A DNA stretch of 64,000 nt. Source: an uncultured Lachnospiraceae bacterium (GTDB lineage Bacteria; Bacillota; Clostridia; Lachnospirales; Lachnospiraceae). The position numbers and the translations under genes were made by a program. The notes under the pieces were generated by a model. The model worked only from the letters and a program-made list of their open reading frames with translations. It did no database searches and had not been told where the DNA came from. The stretch is from the NCBI GenBank assembly GCA_905235745.1, contig CAJOMN010000004.1:44777-108776 (forward strand). Reading direction: 5' to 3'. This document shows positions 28,169 to 37,056 of this stretch, piece by piece (position 1 is the first letter of the stretch; every line of letters starts with the position of its first letter).

Positions 28169-29707
28169 TTAGCGTACTATGACAAATGACTGTGCCGGAA
28201 CGACGATCCGGTCACCGAGCGCAGCGTCCTTACCTATCCGGTACAGTATCTCCCCCTTAACCGGCACATCCGCTGCCGCTTCCTTTTCCGTCGGATTGAG
28301 TGCCACCGTAAGGCTTCCTCTCTTGTAGACAAGCGGTGCCCCCCGGTCAGCGCAAAGCACCGTGAATGGTGCGTCTGCCTGAAGATCCGCTTCCCTGTGG
28401 CGAAGCGCCAGAAGTTCCTTTACCGTATTTAAGAGCGAATCCGGATCATTCTCCTGATCAGCGACCGTAGGCGCGTCATCCGCATGATCAACCGGCAGAT
28501 ATAGAGCATCCTCACAGCCCGTGGAAAATCCCAGATTCTTCTCCCGGTTCCACTGCATCGGAGTACGGGATCCCGTTCTGGTATAGCCTCCCTCTTTGGT
28601 CGGGATATCAAGGTATCTCATTCCGATCTCGTCGCCATAGTACAGGAACGGAACGCCCGGCATTGTAAAGAGGAACGCATACGCTATCTTAAGCTCATGC
28701 GGTGAAAGAGTATACCGCGGCCGTGTGGTATCGTGGTTGCACGTAAGCATGGAAATGTATCCGATATCCTTCGTGTCCTCATACCATTTCACATACTGGT
28801 CGAGGAATCTGCTGATATCTCCGTTTCCGTCCTTTTTAAAATAGGATCTGTCGTCATCGGGATGCATTTCATAATCGCGCATAAGCGTTGAATAGCCGTT
28901 TCCGGGCATATTCAGATAGAAATCCATGTCATATCCCGCGCGAAGAGCAACCGGAGGATCGCTCCACTCGGATACCATTGCGGCATCCGGATATTCCTTG
29001 TCGAGCATTTCGCGGACATTGCGCCATACAGCACTGGTACCGGTCTTCTTGTCATCATCATTCTTGACGAGCGACATCGCCATATCCACTCTGAAGCCGT
29101 CACAACCGTGATCCAGCCAGAAACGCATGATGTCCTTGAGCGCCTCTACGGTCGCCACAACATCCGGATGGTCGACGGGAAGCTGCCACGACTCTGTGGG
29201 ATTAAGGAACCCGTAATTAAGAGCCGGCTGGCATTTGAAGAAGTTCAACACATAGGTGCCGCTCCTCTCGCTTTCTCCTCCGACATAATTAAGCCCCTTT
29301 GCAGGCTTGAACCAGTGATCGGTCCAGATATATCTGTTGGAGTATTCGTTCTTCTCCTGTTTCTGGCTCTGCCGAAACCACTCATGCTCTTCGGAGGTAT
29401 GTCCCGGAACAAGATCGAGAAAGACCCTGATCCCTTTCCTGTGTGCTTCTCCGAACAGTCTGTACAGATCTGCGTTGGTGCCGTACCTGCTCGCGACCTT
29501 CTTGTAATCGCGCACGTCATATCCCGCGTCCTTGAACGGGGAGTCGAAGCACGGATTGATCCACAACGCATTACAGCCGAGTCCTTTGATATAGTCAAGC
29601 TTCTCTATAATACCGTTAAAATCACCGATCCCATCGCCGTTGGTATCATAGAATGACTGCGGATATATCTCATAAAATACCGTGTCTTTTAACCATTTAG
29701 CAGCCAT
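28169..29707 (-). CDS. GH13 alpha-glucosidase-type enzyme
   Basis: 512 aa, no signal peptide. (Beta/alpha)8 GH13 motifs: DLVPGHTS (about 98-105), nucleophile Asp208 in GFRVDMA, acid/base Glu247 in MVSEW, and Asp326 in NHDTTR. The N-terminus (KWLKDTVFYEIYPQSFYDTNGDGIGDFNG) fits the oligo-1,6-glucosidase/trehalose-synthase branch. It probably hydrolyses short imported alpha-glucosides. Lies 10 bp downstream of the ABC ATPase gene, so it is the last glycan-related gene of that operon. Exact substrate cannot be assigned. Confidence 0.88.
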   Translation of the reverse strand: MAAKWLKDTVFYEIYPQSFYDTNGDGIGDFNGIIEKLDYIKGLGCNALWINPCFDSPFKDAGYDVRDYKKVASRYGTNADLYRLFGEAHRKGIRVFLDLVPGHTSEEHEWFRQSQKQEKNEYSNRYIWTDHWFKPAKGLNYVGGESERSGTYVLNFFKCQPALNYGFLNPTESWQLPVDHPDVVATVEALKDIMRFWLDHGCDGFRVDMAMSLVKNDDDKKTGTSAVWRNVREMLDKEYPDAAMVSEWSDPPVALRAGYDMDFYLNMPGNGYSTLMRDYEMHPDDDRSYFKKDGNGDISRFLDQYVKWYEDTKDIGYISMLTCNHDTTRPRYTLSPHELKIAYAFLFTMPGVPFLYYGDEIGMRYLDIPTKEGGYTRTGSRTPMQWNREKNLGFSTGCEDALYLPVDHADDAPTVADQENDPDSLLNTVKELLALRHREADLQADAPFTVLCADRGAPLVYKRGSLTVALNPTEKEAAADVPVKGEILYRIGKDAALGDRIVVPAQSFVIVR

Positions 29708-29717
29708 AAACTATCTC

Positions 29718-30713
29718 CTATTCCTGTGATTGTTCCTGCCCTGTCTGAAGATTATGGAAGCAGTATACGCATCTTTCATTGCCAAGATCGGTCTTATCCG
29801 GTCTCCCCTGCTTGCATATATCTGTTGCATACTTGCATCTGGGGGCAAATTTGCAGCACGTCAGCGCATATTCCTTGGCCTCCAGATCGGGCATTACAAA
29901 TTCCTGATCCCACTTGTCGCCAACACGCGGAACCGCTTCCATCAGAAGCTCTGTATAAGGATGCGCGGGATGATCCATAAGTTCCTTGGCAGGTCCGTAT
30001 TCGATAAGGCTCCCGCGATACAGTGTCGCGATATAATCCGACACATAATAAGCCGTAGACAGGTCATGCGTGATATATATGAACGATATCCTGTATTTGT
30101 CCTTCAGATCCTTGAAGAGATTCACGATGTTCATCTTCATGGAAGCGTCGATGGCAGCTACAGGCTCGTCCGCTATGATTATCGACGGTCTGGTAATGAG
30201 CGCTCTTGCAATGGAAACACGCTGGAGCTCACCGCCCGAAAACTGTGCGGAATACTTGCCCTTCACAACCGCCAGAGACAGTCCCACGCTCTTAAGCGCC
30301 TCGTCAGCCCTTTCCTCGGCTTCCCTCTGGCTCTTCGCCACTCCGAGCTTGAGTGCGGTATTGTACAGATAACTGTCTACCGTTTTCCTCGGAGAGAACG
30401 ACTCATAGGGGTTCTGGAAGATAGGCTGCACATCCTGCTTGAACTGCCTGGGATCATAGCTCTTCCTGTCACTGTATGGTCTCTCTTTTAATATGATCTC
30501 CCCTCCATCCGGAGTATGGAGCCTTAAAATCATCTTGCAAAGCGTTGTCTTGCCGCATCCGCTCTCTCCGACGATGGAGAGTATCACCGGCTCATCGGCC
30601 GGAAGACTCAGCGAGACATGATCAACCGCGGTCATCTTCTTGCCGCGAAGCATACCTCCGATCCGGAAGTTCTTGGTAACGTCCTTTACCTCAAGTAAAT
30701 ACCGGTCAGCCAT
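29718..30713 (-). CDS. Family-5 (Opp/Dpp-type) ABC importer ATPase, OppF-like
   Basis: 331 aa. Walker A GESGCGKTT, signature FSGGELQRVSIARAL, Walker B IIIADEPVAAID. The C-terminal oligopeptide/dipeptide extension has a cysteine cluster (CCKFAPRCKYATDIC...CVYC), a putative Fe-S site common in this subfamily. It overlaps the OppD-like gene by 8 bp and pairs with it as the motor of the importer. Confidence 0.9.
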   Translation of the reverse strand: MADRYLLEVKDVTKNFRIGGMLRGKKMTAVDHVSLSLPADEPVILSIVGESGCGKTTLCKMILRLHTPDGGEIILKERPYSDRKSYDPRQFKQDVQPIFQNPYESFSPRKTVDSYLYNTALKLGVAKSQREAEERADEALKSVGLSLAVVKGKYSAQFSGGELQRVSIARALITRPSIIIADEPVAAIDASMKMNIVNLFKDLKDKYRISFIYITHDLSTAYYVSDYIATLYRGSLIEYGPAKELMDHPAHPYTELLMEAVPRVGDKWDQEFVMPDLEAKEYALTCCKFAPRCKYATDICKQGRPDKTDLGNERCVYCFHNLQTGQEQSQE

Positions 30714-31689
30714 TGGTCATTCCGCCTCCTTCCTTCAACTGATGGCACGCAGCATATCTGCCCGGTTTGATCTGGCGAAACTCGGGAACCTGCTCACGGC
30801 ACATATCTGTGGCATACGGGCATCTGGGTGCAAATCTGCAGCCCGGCGGCGGATTCTTCAGTGCCGGCGGACGACCCGGTATCCCGACCTTCGCGCTCTT
30901 GTCCCCGACACGGGGAAGCGCGTTTACAAGCATTGTCGTGTACGGATGGACAGGGTCGCTGAATATATCTTCTGTCGGGCCAAGCTCAACCATGCTGCCC
31001 GAATACATGATGCCCATCCTGTCCGTGATCTGATAGTGCACGCCCATATCATGGCTGACTATCACCATTGTATTCTTCAGCTGTTTCTGAAGTTTGGTCA
31101 GCATCATCAGGATCCCGCGCTGAACGACAACATCGAGTGCGGTTGTCGGCTCATCGGCAAGAACCACTCCCGGGGACATGAACGTGGCAAGTGCAATGAT
31201 GACTCTCTGCCTCATGCCGCCCGACAGCTGGAAAGGATATGCCTCGAGAATATCCGGGGACAGATTCAGTTCCTCAAGATATCCGGCTACCCTGTTAAGT
31301 GTCTCGGCCTTGGTCTCTTTTTTCCTATCCTCCTCGGGAATGGAATCAAGAAACTGCTTTTTCAGTCTCGTGATCGGATCCAGAACGGACTGCGCTGCCT
31401 GCGGGACATATGAAATATTGTTCCACCAGCTTTTCCTGATCTGCCCCGATGAAAATGAGTAAGGCCTGCCGTCCTTTTCACCGGACAGCACTACCTGACC
31501 CTTGTCGATAACAAGCGGCCAGTCCACGATATCATAAAGCGTTTTGAGAAGCGTTGTCTTGCCGCATCCGCTCTCACCCGCAATGCCGAATATCTCATCG
31601 TCATTTATCGTAAAATTAAGATCATTTAATACATGAACATCTCCGTCAATCGTCTTGTATGAAGTCGACAGATTCTCTATCTTTATCAT
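30706..31689 (-). CDS. Family-5 ABC importer ATPase, OppD-like
   Basis: 327 aa from ATG 31689 (AGGTGAGGAAT upstream); a GTG three codons earlier is within the ribosome site. Walker A GESGCGKTT, signature LSGGMRQRVIIALA, Walker B VVLADEPTTALD, and the C-terminal Opp/Dpp domain with CRFAPRCPYATDMC. It partners with the OppF-like ATPase to power uptake. Confidence 0.9.
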   Translation of the reverse strand: MIKIENLSTSYKTIDGDVHVLNDLNFTINDDEIFGIAGESGCGKTTLLKTLYDIVDWPLVIDKGQVVLSGEKDGRPYSFSSGQIRKSWWNNISYVPQAAQSVLDPITRLKKQFLDSIPEEDRKKETKAETLNRVAGYLEELNLSPDILEAYPFQLSGGMRQRVIIALATFMSPGVVLADEPTTALDVVVQRGILMMLTKLQKQLKNTMVIVSHDMGVHYQITDRMGIMYSGSMVELGPTEDIFSDPVHPYTTMLVNALPRVGDKSAKVGIPGRPPALKNPPPGCRFAPRCPYATDMCREQVPEFRQIKPGRYAACHQLKEGGGMTNG

Positions 31690-31694
31690 ATTCC

Positions 31695-32531
31695 TCACCT
31701 GCCTCTCTTCATCGTAAGATAATCGTTATATCCGGTAATCAGCAGGAACAGTCCGATAAACAGCACTATCGTTGCCACTATCGGCGAACCTATCCACAGC
31801 CACTGCCGGTTAAATATCGCGTTCCGGTCTCTTGCCCACTGGATCATATTACCGAGTGAGATCAGATTCGCCGGCGACAGTCCGAGGACAGCAAGCGATG
31901 ACTCGGAAGCAATGGCGTTAAGCGTCGCATTCATGAAATTGGAAAGCGACCATGTAAGCGCAAACGGAAGTATCTCGGTGACTACGATCTGCACGGTACT
32001 CTCGCCTGAGAACTTGGCAGTCTGTATAAAGTCCCTCTCCTTAAGTGTGAGCGCCATGGAACGTATCTGTCTGCTCGGCCATGCCCATGCAAACATGGCA
32101 AGCACCAGCGCGATAAGTATAACGGTGGATTTCCCTTTCATCAGTGATGTCATAAGTATCAGGATAGGAAGGGAAGGGATCACGACAAATGTATCCGTGA
32201 CTACCATCAGAACACGGTCAAGCGTTCCTCCGGCGAATCCGGACAGCAGTCCTATAAACACACCTACCACTGTTCCAATCGTTGCTACGATAAGACCGAT
32301 CAGGAGAGAATTGTGTATAGCCTCGATCAGAAGCCATTTGACATCCTGTCCCATGGAGGTGGTGCCGAGCGGATGTTCCATAGATGCGGCCAACTTCGGT
32401 TTGTATGTGTTGAATATGAACGGATCGTCATGCGGGATATAATAGACCACAAAACCTATTATCAGGAATATCGCCGTGATAATAATACCCGTTTTCAGTG
32501 CAAAATTAGCATTTTTCCAAAACTTTTTCAT
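31695..32531 (-). CDS. Family-5 ABC importer permease, OppC-like
   Basis: 278 aa. An N-terminal membrane helix, an extracytoplasmic loop with HPLGTTSMGQD (conserved in OppC/DppC), then five helices with the EAA-like coupling motif near QTAKFSGES. It forms the channel with the OppB-like permease. Starts 11 bp after that gene. Confidence 0.9.
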   Translation of the reverse strand: MKKFWKNANFALKTGIIITAIFLIIGFVVYYIPHDDPFIFNTYKPKLAASMEHPLGTTSMGQDVKWLLIEAIHNSLLIGLIVATIGTVVGVFIGLLSGFAGGTLDRVLMVVTDTFVVIPSLPILILMTSLMKGKSTVILIALVLAMFAWAWPSRQIRSMALTLKERDFIQTAKFSGESTVQIVVTEILPFALTWSLSNFMNATLNAIASESSLAVLGLSPANLISLGNMIQWARDRNAIFNRQWLWIGSPIVATIVLFIGLFLLITGYNDYLTMKRGR

Positions 32532-32542
32532 CCGTCACCCTC

Positions 32543-33541
32543 CTATGAATATCTGATTCTGGGATCGATAAACGGATAGATAAGGTCTACGATCAATGTT
32601 GCGGTTGCGATCGCCACAATGGAAATGGTGATGCACCCAAGTATCATGTTGTAATCCGACTGCAGTATCGCTTTCTGGATGAGAGTTCCGACGCCGGGAT
32701 ATCCGAAGATGATCTCTGTCATGATCGATCCTCCGAACACGCCGCCAAGACTCATTGCCAGTGCCGTTACCTGCGTAAGTATCGAATTCTTCAGTACGTA
32801 CTTTCTCCCGATCACTCCTTCGGACAACCCTCGGTAGCGCGCATAGAGCACATAATCCTCTTCGGCAGTGGATGCCGCAAGTGATTTCATGGAGATGATC
32901 CACCATCCCGTTCCTATAAGAAGAAGGGACAGTGCGGGAAGTATTGAGGACTTGAGCAGTGTTTTAACAAATACGCCCGTGCCCTGGAAATTATTTATCG
33001 TTGTTGTAAGAGGGAACCAGCCGAGTATATATGCGAAGAATATCTGCAATACCAGAGCCACTATAAAATAGGGGATGGGGTAGATGCATATGGCGATCCC
33101 TTCCAGAATTTTCGAAGATTTTTTATTTTTGCGGAATCCCGCGAGCAGTCCGATTATATTACCGATGATCCACGCCAGAAGTGTGGCGATCATGGACAAG
33201 CCTACCGTATACGGCAGATATCTGGATATGATATCGCCTGCGGGTTCCGGATAGCTCATAAGAGAAGGACCAAAATCAAAATGCAGCAATCCTTTCCACA
33301 GGAATGTGGTGTATTGCTCCATGAGGGATCCCTCGAGTCCGAACTGGACGCGAAGAGACCTTCGTAAAGATTCCATCTGCTGCGGATCCATGGATCCCGA
33401 CCGTGCCGAGATCTGGCCGATCATGGATTCCACCGGATCTGATGGGAACATTCTCGGAATAAAGAAGATAAAAGTAACGCCGATCCAAATGGTCAGCGCC
33501 CACGTCAACAGACGCTTAAGGAAATATGTTCTGAATTTCAC
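32543..33541 (-). CDS. Family-5 ABC importer permease, OppB-like
   Basis: 332 aa. N-terminal TYFLKRLLTWALTIWIGVTFIFFI is the classic OppB start; six membrane helices and the coupling segment YARYRGLSEGVIGRKYVLKNS. First of the four importer genes downstream of the solute-binding-protein gene, from which it is separated by a strong hairpin. Confidence 0.9.
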   Translation of the reverse strand: MKFRTYFLKRLLTWALTIWIGVTFIFFIPRMFPSDPVESMIGQISARSGSMDPQQMESLRRSLRVQFGLEGSLMEQYTTFLWKGLLHFDFGPSLMSYPEPAGDIISRYLPYTVGLSMIATLLAWIIGNIIGLLAGFRKNKKSSKILEGIAICIYPIPYFIVALVLQIFFAYILGWFPLTTTINNFQGTGVFVKTLLKSSILPALSLLLIGTGWWIISMKSLAASTAEEDYVLYARYRGLSEGVIGRKYVLKNSILTQVTALAMSLGGVFGGSIMTEIIFGYPGVGTLIQKAILQSDYNMILGCITISIVAIATATLIVDLIYPFIDPRIRYS

Positions 33542-33583
33542 GAAACAACCATCCTTTTCACTTTATGCTGTGTCTTTTTTTAT

Positions 33584-33614
33584 CAGACCTCCCCTCGATA
33601 CGAGGGGAGGTCTG
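33584..33614. other. Perfect 14-bp hairpin between the solute-binding protein and permease genes
   Basis: CAGACCTCCCCTCG (33584-33597), loop ATA, CGAGGGGAGGTCTG (33601-33614). On the minus strand it is followed by ATAAAAAAAG, not a T run, so it is not a standard terminator. It lies 30 nt past the binding-protein stop and could protect that part of the mRNA, giving more binding protein than permease. Confidence 0.75.
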
Positions 33615-33643
33615 ACATAGTTATTATCTAGATGATACTAATC

Positions 33644-35611
33644 CTACTGGGGAGTGAAGTTAACAAGGATGTACTTGAAGCAGCTCCACCACCACCAAGG
33701 ACCATTGTAGGCATTGTTAGCATTCGGATAATTGCCCCAATATGTTGCATTGGTAGGCACGAACTTAACGCCTGAATGGAAGGAAATGAAAGGCATTTCC
33801 TCATACTGAACCTTGATGAAATCTACAGCAAGGTCATAAGCTTCCTGTGAATCAGGAGAAACCTTGGACAGCTTATGAATGATATCTGTAGCTTCCTTGT
33901 TGTTCCAACGTGAACCCTGGCCGGATCCGATCTCTCCGAGAGGAACGATCAGGTCTGCATCCCAGCCGTTGATCTGTGAATAGATATCCTTGGTAATAAA
34001 TCCTGTAGGCCAGTAACCTGCTACATAGTAATTACCTGTTCCGCCGTTGGAATCCCATGTTGCCGAAGACTCGGAAGAAATATTGCAGTTGAAACCGAAC
34101 TTGGTCAGCTGGTCATATGCAGCCTGAACGCCACGGCCTGCCTGTGCTTCCGTATCGGCAAGATAAGTAAGGTTAAGTACGAACGGCTCACCGTTGAAGT
34201 ACCAGCCGTCATCCTTCTTCTCAAGACCAGCCTTGATCAGAAGCTTCTCAGCTGCTTCGGGATCATACTTGATGCATCCCATACCGAACATATCTTCAAG
34301 ATAAGCATCGTCGCCTGTTATGCCGAGCTGCTCGGCCATACGGTTCTTATACTCGCCATCCCAAGGCTTGCATGTTGTTCCGTCTCCGAGATCAAGCTCG
34401 AAGTCTTCGAACCATGACTGCATGGGCTTTGCATACAGATCCTGGAATGCTGAAGTATTGCAGAGGATACCGAACGGTGATGACCTTCCGGCACCATCAA
34501 AGATGTTCATTGAAATCTCGTCGAAGTTCATGGCAAGTGCGATAGCCCAACGGAAATCAGCATTGTCATAAGGAGCACCCTGTCCCTGCGAGAAAGCAAG
34601 GCCCTTTGAGCAGGGGTCATCACTTGTTGCATACGGGAACTCATCATACCATGCGGAGATCTTGTCATTGGAGCTCATCATTGTCTGAAGGATCTCAGGT
34701 GTAACTTCGCAGAGGATATCAACTTCGTTCTGGATCATTGCCATCTGACGTGTTGTGTCATCGCCAAGATAACGGAACCATACATATTTAGCAGGGCACT
34801 GCTTGCCGGTAACAACGCCGACGGTTGTGTTCTGCCAGTCTTCACGACGCTCATACAGTATCCACTTTCCAAGAGGATCATAGGACTTAACTGTGTAAGG
34901 TCCTGCAACTACAGGGTTCTCATCCTTGAATGTTGAAGGATCATCAACCTGTGAGTAAATGTGCTCGGGAACGATTCTCAGATCGTTACCCCAGATCGTA
35001 ACACCCATTCTGAGTGCAAGACGGGGGAAGGACTCCTTGGTCTTGATCAATACGGTGTAGTCATCTGTTGCCTCTACTGATTCAAATACTGAATTGTAGT
35101 AATCACACTGTGCGATGCCGGGTGTGTTCATGATCATGTTGAATGTGAATGCAACGTCTTTTGCAGTCAGATCTTCACCATCGGACCATTTGATACCCTG
35201 GCGGATCTTCACGGTATGCTCCGTGAAATCTTCGTTGGATTCGGGCATTCCTTCGGCAACCTCACCGAACTGTTCACCCTTTACGGTATCCATTTCCCAC
35301 ATCATTGCTGACATAAGCTGATGAATACCAAATCCCATCTGTGTACCCTGCATGTAAGAGTTGAACTGACCGGGAACATCGGTCGGGGTCTGTGTCTCAA
35401 CAATGAGGGTCTCGTTTCTGGGTGTTCCGACTTCGGTCATTTCAGAGCTTGCGCTTTCTGAGCTGCCCGTATCAGCCGGAGCTTCCGTCTGCTCTGTAGC
35501 TGCTCCTGCACCTGCGTCGCCACCTGCTTCGGGAGCAGCTGTGCCTCCGCACGCTACAAGAGAAGTTGCAAGAACAGAAGCCAATAATACGGAAACTATT
35601 CTCTTTTTCAT
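33644..35611 (-). CDS. Family-5 extracellular solute-binding lipoprotein
   Basis: 655 aa. A lipoprotein signal peptide with lipobox LVACGG (Cys21), an Ala/Glu/Thr-rich linker to about residue 60, then a SBP_bac_5 domain (NETLIVETQTPTDVPGQFN..., IRQGIKWSDGEDLTAKDVAFT). Family-5 proteins bind peptides, but several bind oligosaccharides, including manno-oligosaccharides in Thermotoga; given the mannosidases around it, a mannoside ligand is inferred. Start ATG 35611 has AGGAGGT 10 nt upstream. It uses codons such as GAA, AAC and ATC more uniformly than neighbours, suggesting high expression. Promoter at 35718-35746. Confidence 0.9.
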   Translation of the reverse strand: MKKRIVSVLLASVLATSLVACGGTAAPEAGGDAGAGAATEQTEAPADTGSSESASSEMTEVGTPRNETLIVETQTPTDVPGQFNSYMQGTQMGFGIHQLMSAMMWEMDTVKGEQFGEVAEGMPESNEDFTEHTVKIRQGIKWSDGEDLTAKDVAFTFNMIMNTPGIAQCDYYNSVFESVEATDDYTVLIKTKESFPRLALRMGVTIWGNDLRIVPEHIYSQVDDPSTFKDENPVVAGPYTVKSYDPLGKWILYERREDWQNTTVGVVTGKQCPAKYVWFRYLGDDTTRQMAMIQNEVDILCEVTPEILQTMMSSNDKISAWYDEFPYATSDDPCSKGLAFSQGQGAPYDNADFRWAIALAMNFDEISMNIFDGAGRSSPFGILCNTSAFQDLYAKPMQSWFEDFELDLGDGTTCKPWDGEYKNRMAEQLGITGDDAYLEDMFGMGCIKYDPEAAEKLLIKAGLEKKDDGWYFNGEPFVLNLTYLADTEAQAGRGVQAAYDQLTKFGFNCNISSESSATWDSNGGTGNYYVAGYWPTGFITKDIYSQINGWDADLIVPLGEIGSGQGSRWNNKEATDIIHKLSKVSPDSQEAYDLAVDFIKVQYEEMPFISFHSGVKFVPTNATYWGNYPNANNAYNGPWWWWSCFKYILVNFTPQ

Positions 35612-35710
35612 AAAAATGTTTACCTCCTATTGTATTATATAGAATAAAAAATGCCTGACCCGGTCGTAATTTACCCCCTTTCTTTGCTGTCATATGATCG
35701 GATCAAAACC

Positions 35711-35746
35711 TAATGATATATTATTATGCCAATAGCCGAATGTCAA
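35711..35746 (-). promoter_or_regulatory. Promoter and putative operator of the importer operon
   Basis: Minus strand TTGACA (35741-35746), 17 bp, TAATAT (35718-35723), overlapping a near-palindrome AATGATATATTATT (35712-35725, plus strand). TATCATTA on the minus strand (35711-35718) matches the beta-mannosidase promoter. Confidence 0.72.
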
Positions 35747-35863
35747 CAGTCTTTGTATTTTTTTATATTTTGTATGATTTTTTCGGATTAAATTAGTGCA
35801 TAATTACCAAAGTCTCAATGGAGAAAAACGTTTTGGCAGGAAAGAAATGGTAAGATTTGTTAT

Positions 35864-35879
35864 ATATGATATATCATTT
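35864..35879. promoter_or_regulatory. Palindrome related to the mannoside-locus operators
   Basis: ATGATATATCAT (35866-35877) is a perfect 12-bp palindrome between the regulator stop and the importer promoter. It shares TGATATATCATT with the GH38 upstream region. A candidate upstream operator for the importer operon. Confidence 0.5.
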
Positions 35880-35886
35880 CATTGTA

Positions 35887-37020
35887 TCATTCCGTGATCA
35901 TGATATGCGGGATCACCGCCTGTGACGCAACCTCGTCGCCGCGCCCTTTCCGCACGAGCATACTGACCGCCGTAACTCCCATCTGATACTGATCCTGCAG
36001 TATATGCGCATACGGGGGGATCACGAGTTCATCGGATTCATAACCGTCAAAATAAGCAATATCCTTTTCGCCGACCATATCCTTTTCCTTCAATACCCTG
36101 AACAGCATCGCGGCAAGACTGAACTCAACGGCAATAAAGCCCGTTACATCAGGGTGTTCGTCAACATATTCCGACAGGATCCGCATGGAAGCCTCGTCGG
36201 TATTGTCCGTATCGGTATCCTCGTCATTGTTCGGAAGACACGCATCCAGATTACGCAGCCACAGGGAAGGGTCATTGACAAGACCGTGTGCGGACATGGC
36301 ATTCAGATATCCCGAAAACCGGTCGGCAACCGTTGTCGTCCGGACATGCGAATGCGACAGGAAGCATATGCGTGTGTGGCCTTTTGCAAGAAGATGTTCC
36401 GTCAGCTCACGGCCGGCGCCGTAGTTGTCTGTCGTAACAACGGGAACGGGTATCCCCTGCAGGCCGCGATCCAGGAATATCAGCGGAAAATCAGCAAGCT
36501 GCAGCTTCAGTATGTCACTGTTGTAGGTCTCGCCCTGGGTGCACATGATTATTATGCCCGCGACGCCTGCCGAGAGCATATCATTGAGAGCCTGGGTCTC
36601 CTGCTCCATTGACCCGTACGTAAAGCGCAGAAGCAGCATATATCCGCGACGCCTGCATTCATATTCCAGTCCCCTTATCAGTTCGGGACCGAATGTCGCG
36701 CCAAACGAATCCATGATCACCCCGATAAGCTGGCAGGGTCTGTTTTCATCACGCCCCGCGTTAATGTCAAGATCATCCGCTTCGAGTTCGTTCACGGGTC
36801 TGGGGATCTCGATTACAAAAGTCCCCTTTCCGGGCTTACGCATCACGTATCCGCGGTCAGCCAGCGTTTCCAGTGCTTTCTTGCTGGTGATCCTGCTGAC
36901 ATCATAGGAGTCGGCCAATTCCTTTTCCGAAGGAAGCCTGTCCCCGACACGATATTTCCCGCTTACGATGCCGTCATGCAGGTCTCTGTATATTTTCTGA
37001 TACAACGGTTCTGTGTACAT
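35887..37020 (-). CDS. GntR-LacI hybrid transcriptional regulator (AraR-like)
   Basis: 377 aa. N-terminal GntR winged helix (PLYQKIYRDLHDGIVSGKYRVGDRLPSEKELADSYDVSR) joined to a C-terminal periplasmic-binding-protein-like sensor (from about residue 97, CQLIGVIMDSFGATFGPELIRGLE) as in AraR. The sensor should bind a sugar inducer, here probably mannose or a mannoside. Located 36 bp downstream of the GH125 gene on the same strand, so it is the last gene of the GH38-GH125 operon and may act on the shared TGATATATCA-like sites. Start ATG 37020 has AGAGGA upstream. Confidence 0.88.
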   Translation of the reverse strand: MYTEPLYQKIYRDLHDGIVSGKYRVGDRLPSEKELADSYDVSRITSKKALETLADRGYVMRKPGKGTFVIEIPRPVNELEADDLDINAGRDENRPCQLIGVIMDSFGATFGPELIRGLEYECRRRGYMLLLRFTYGSMEQETQALNDMLSAGVAGIIIMCTQGETYNSDILKLQLADFPLIFLDRGLQGIPVPVVTTDNYGAGRELTEHLLAKGHTRICFLSHSHVRTTTVADRFSGYLNAMSAHGLVNDPSLWLRNLDACLPNNDEDTDTDNTDEASMRILSEYVDEHPDVTGFIAVEFSLAAMLFRVLKEKDMVGEKDIAYFDGYESDELVIPPYAHILQDQYQMGVTAVSMLVRKGRGDEVASQAVIPHIMITE

Positions 37021-37056
37021 ATATTCCTCTTGCCTTACTGTTTCTTGCCCTACCGG

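Noticed and set aside
29730..30491. 253-codon plus-strand open frame opposite the OppF-like gene
   Set aside because: No ribosome site or family features; the opposite strand carries Walker and signature motifs.
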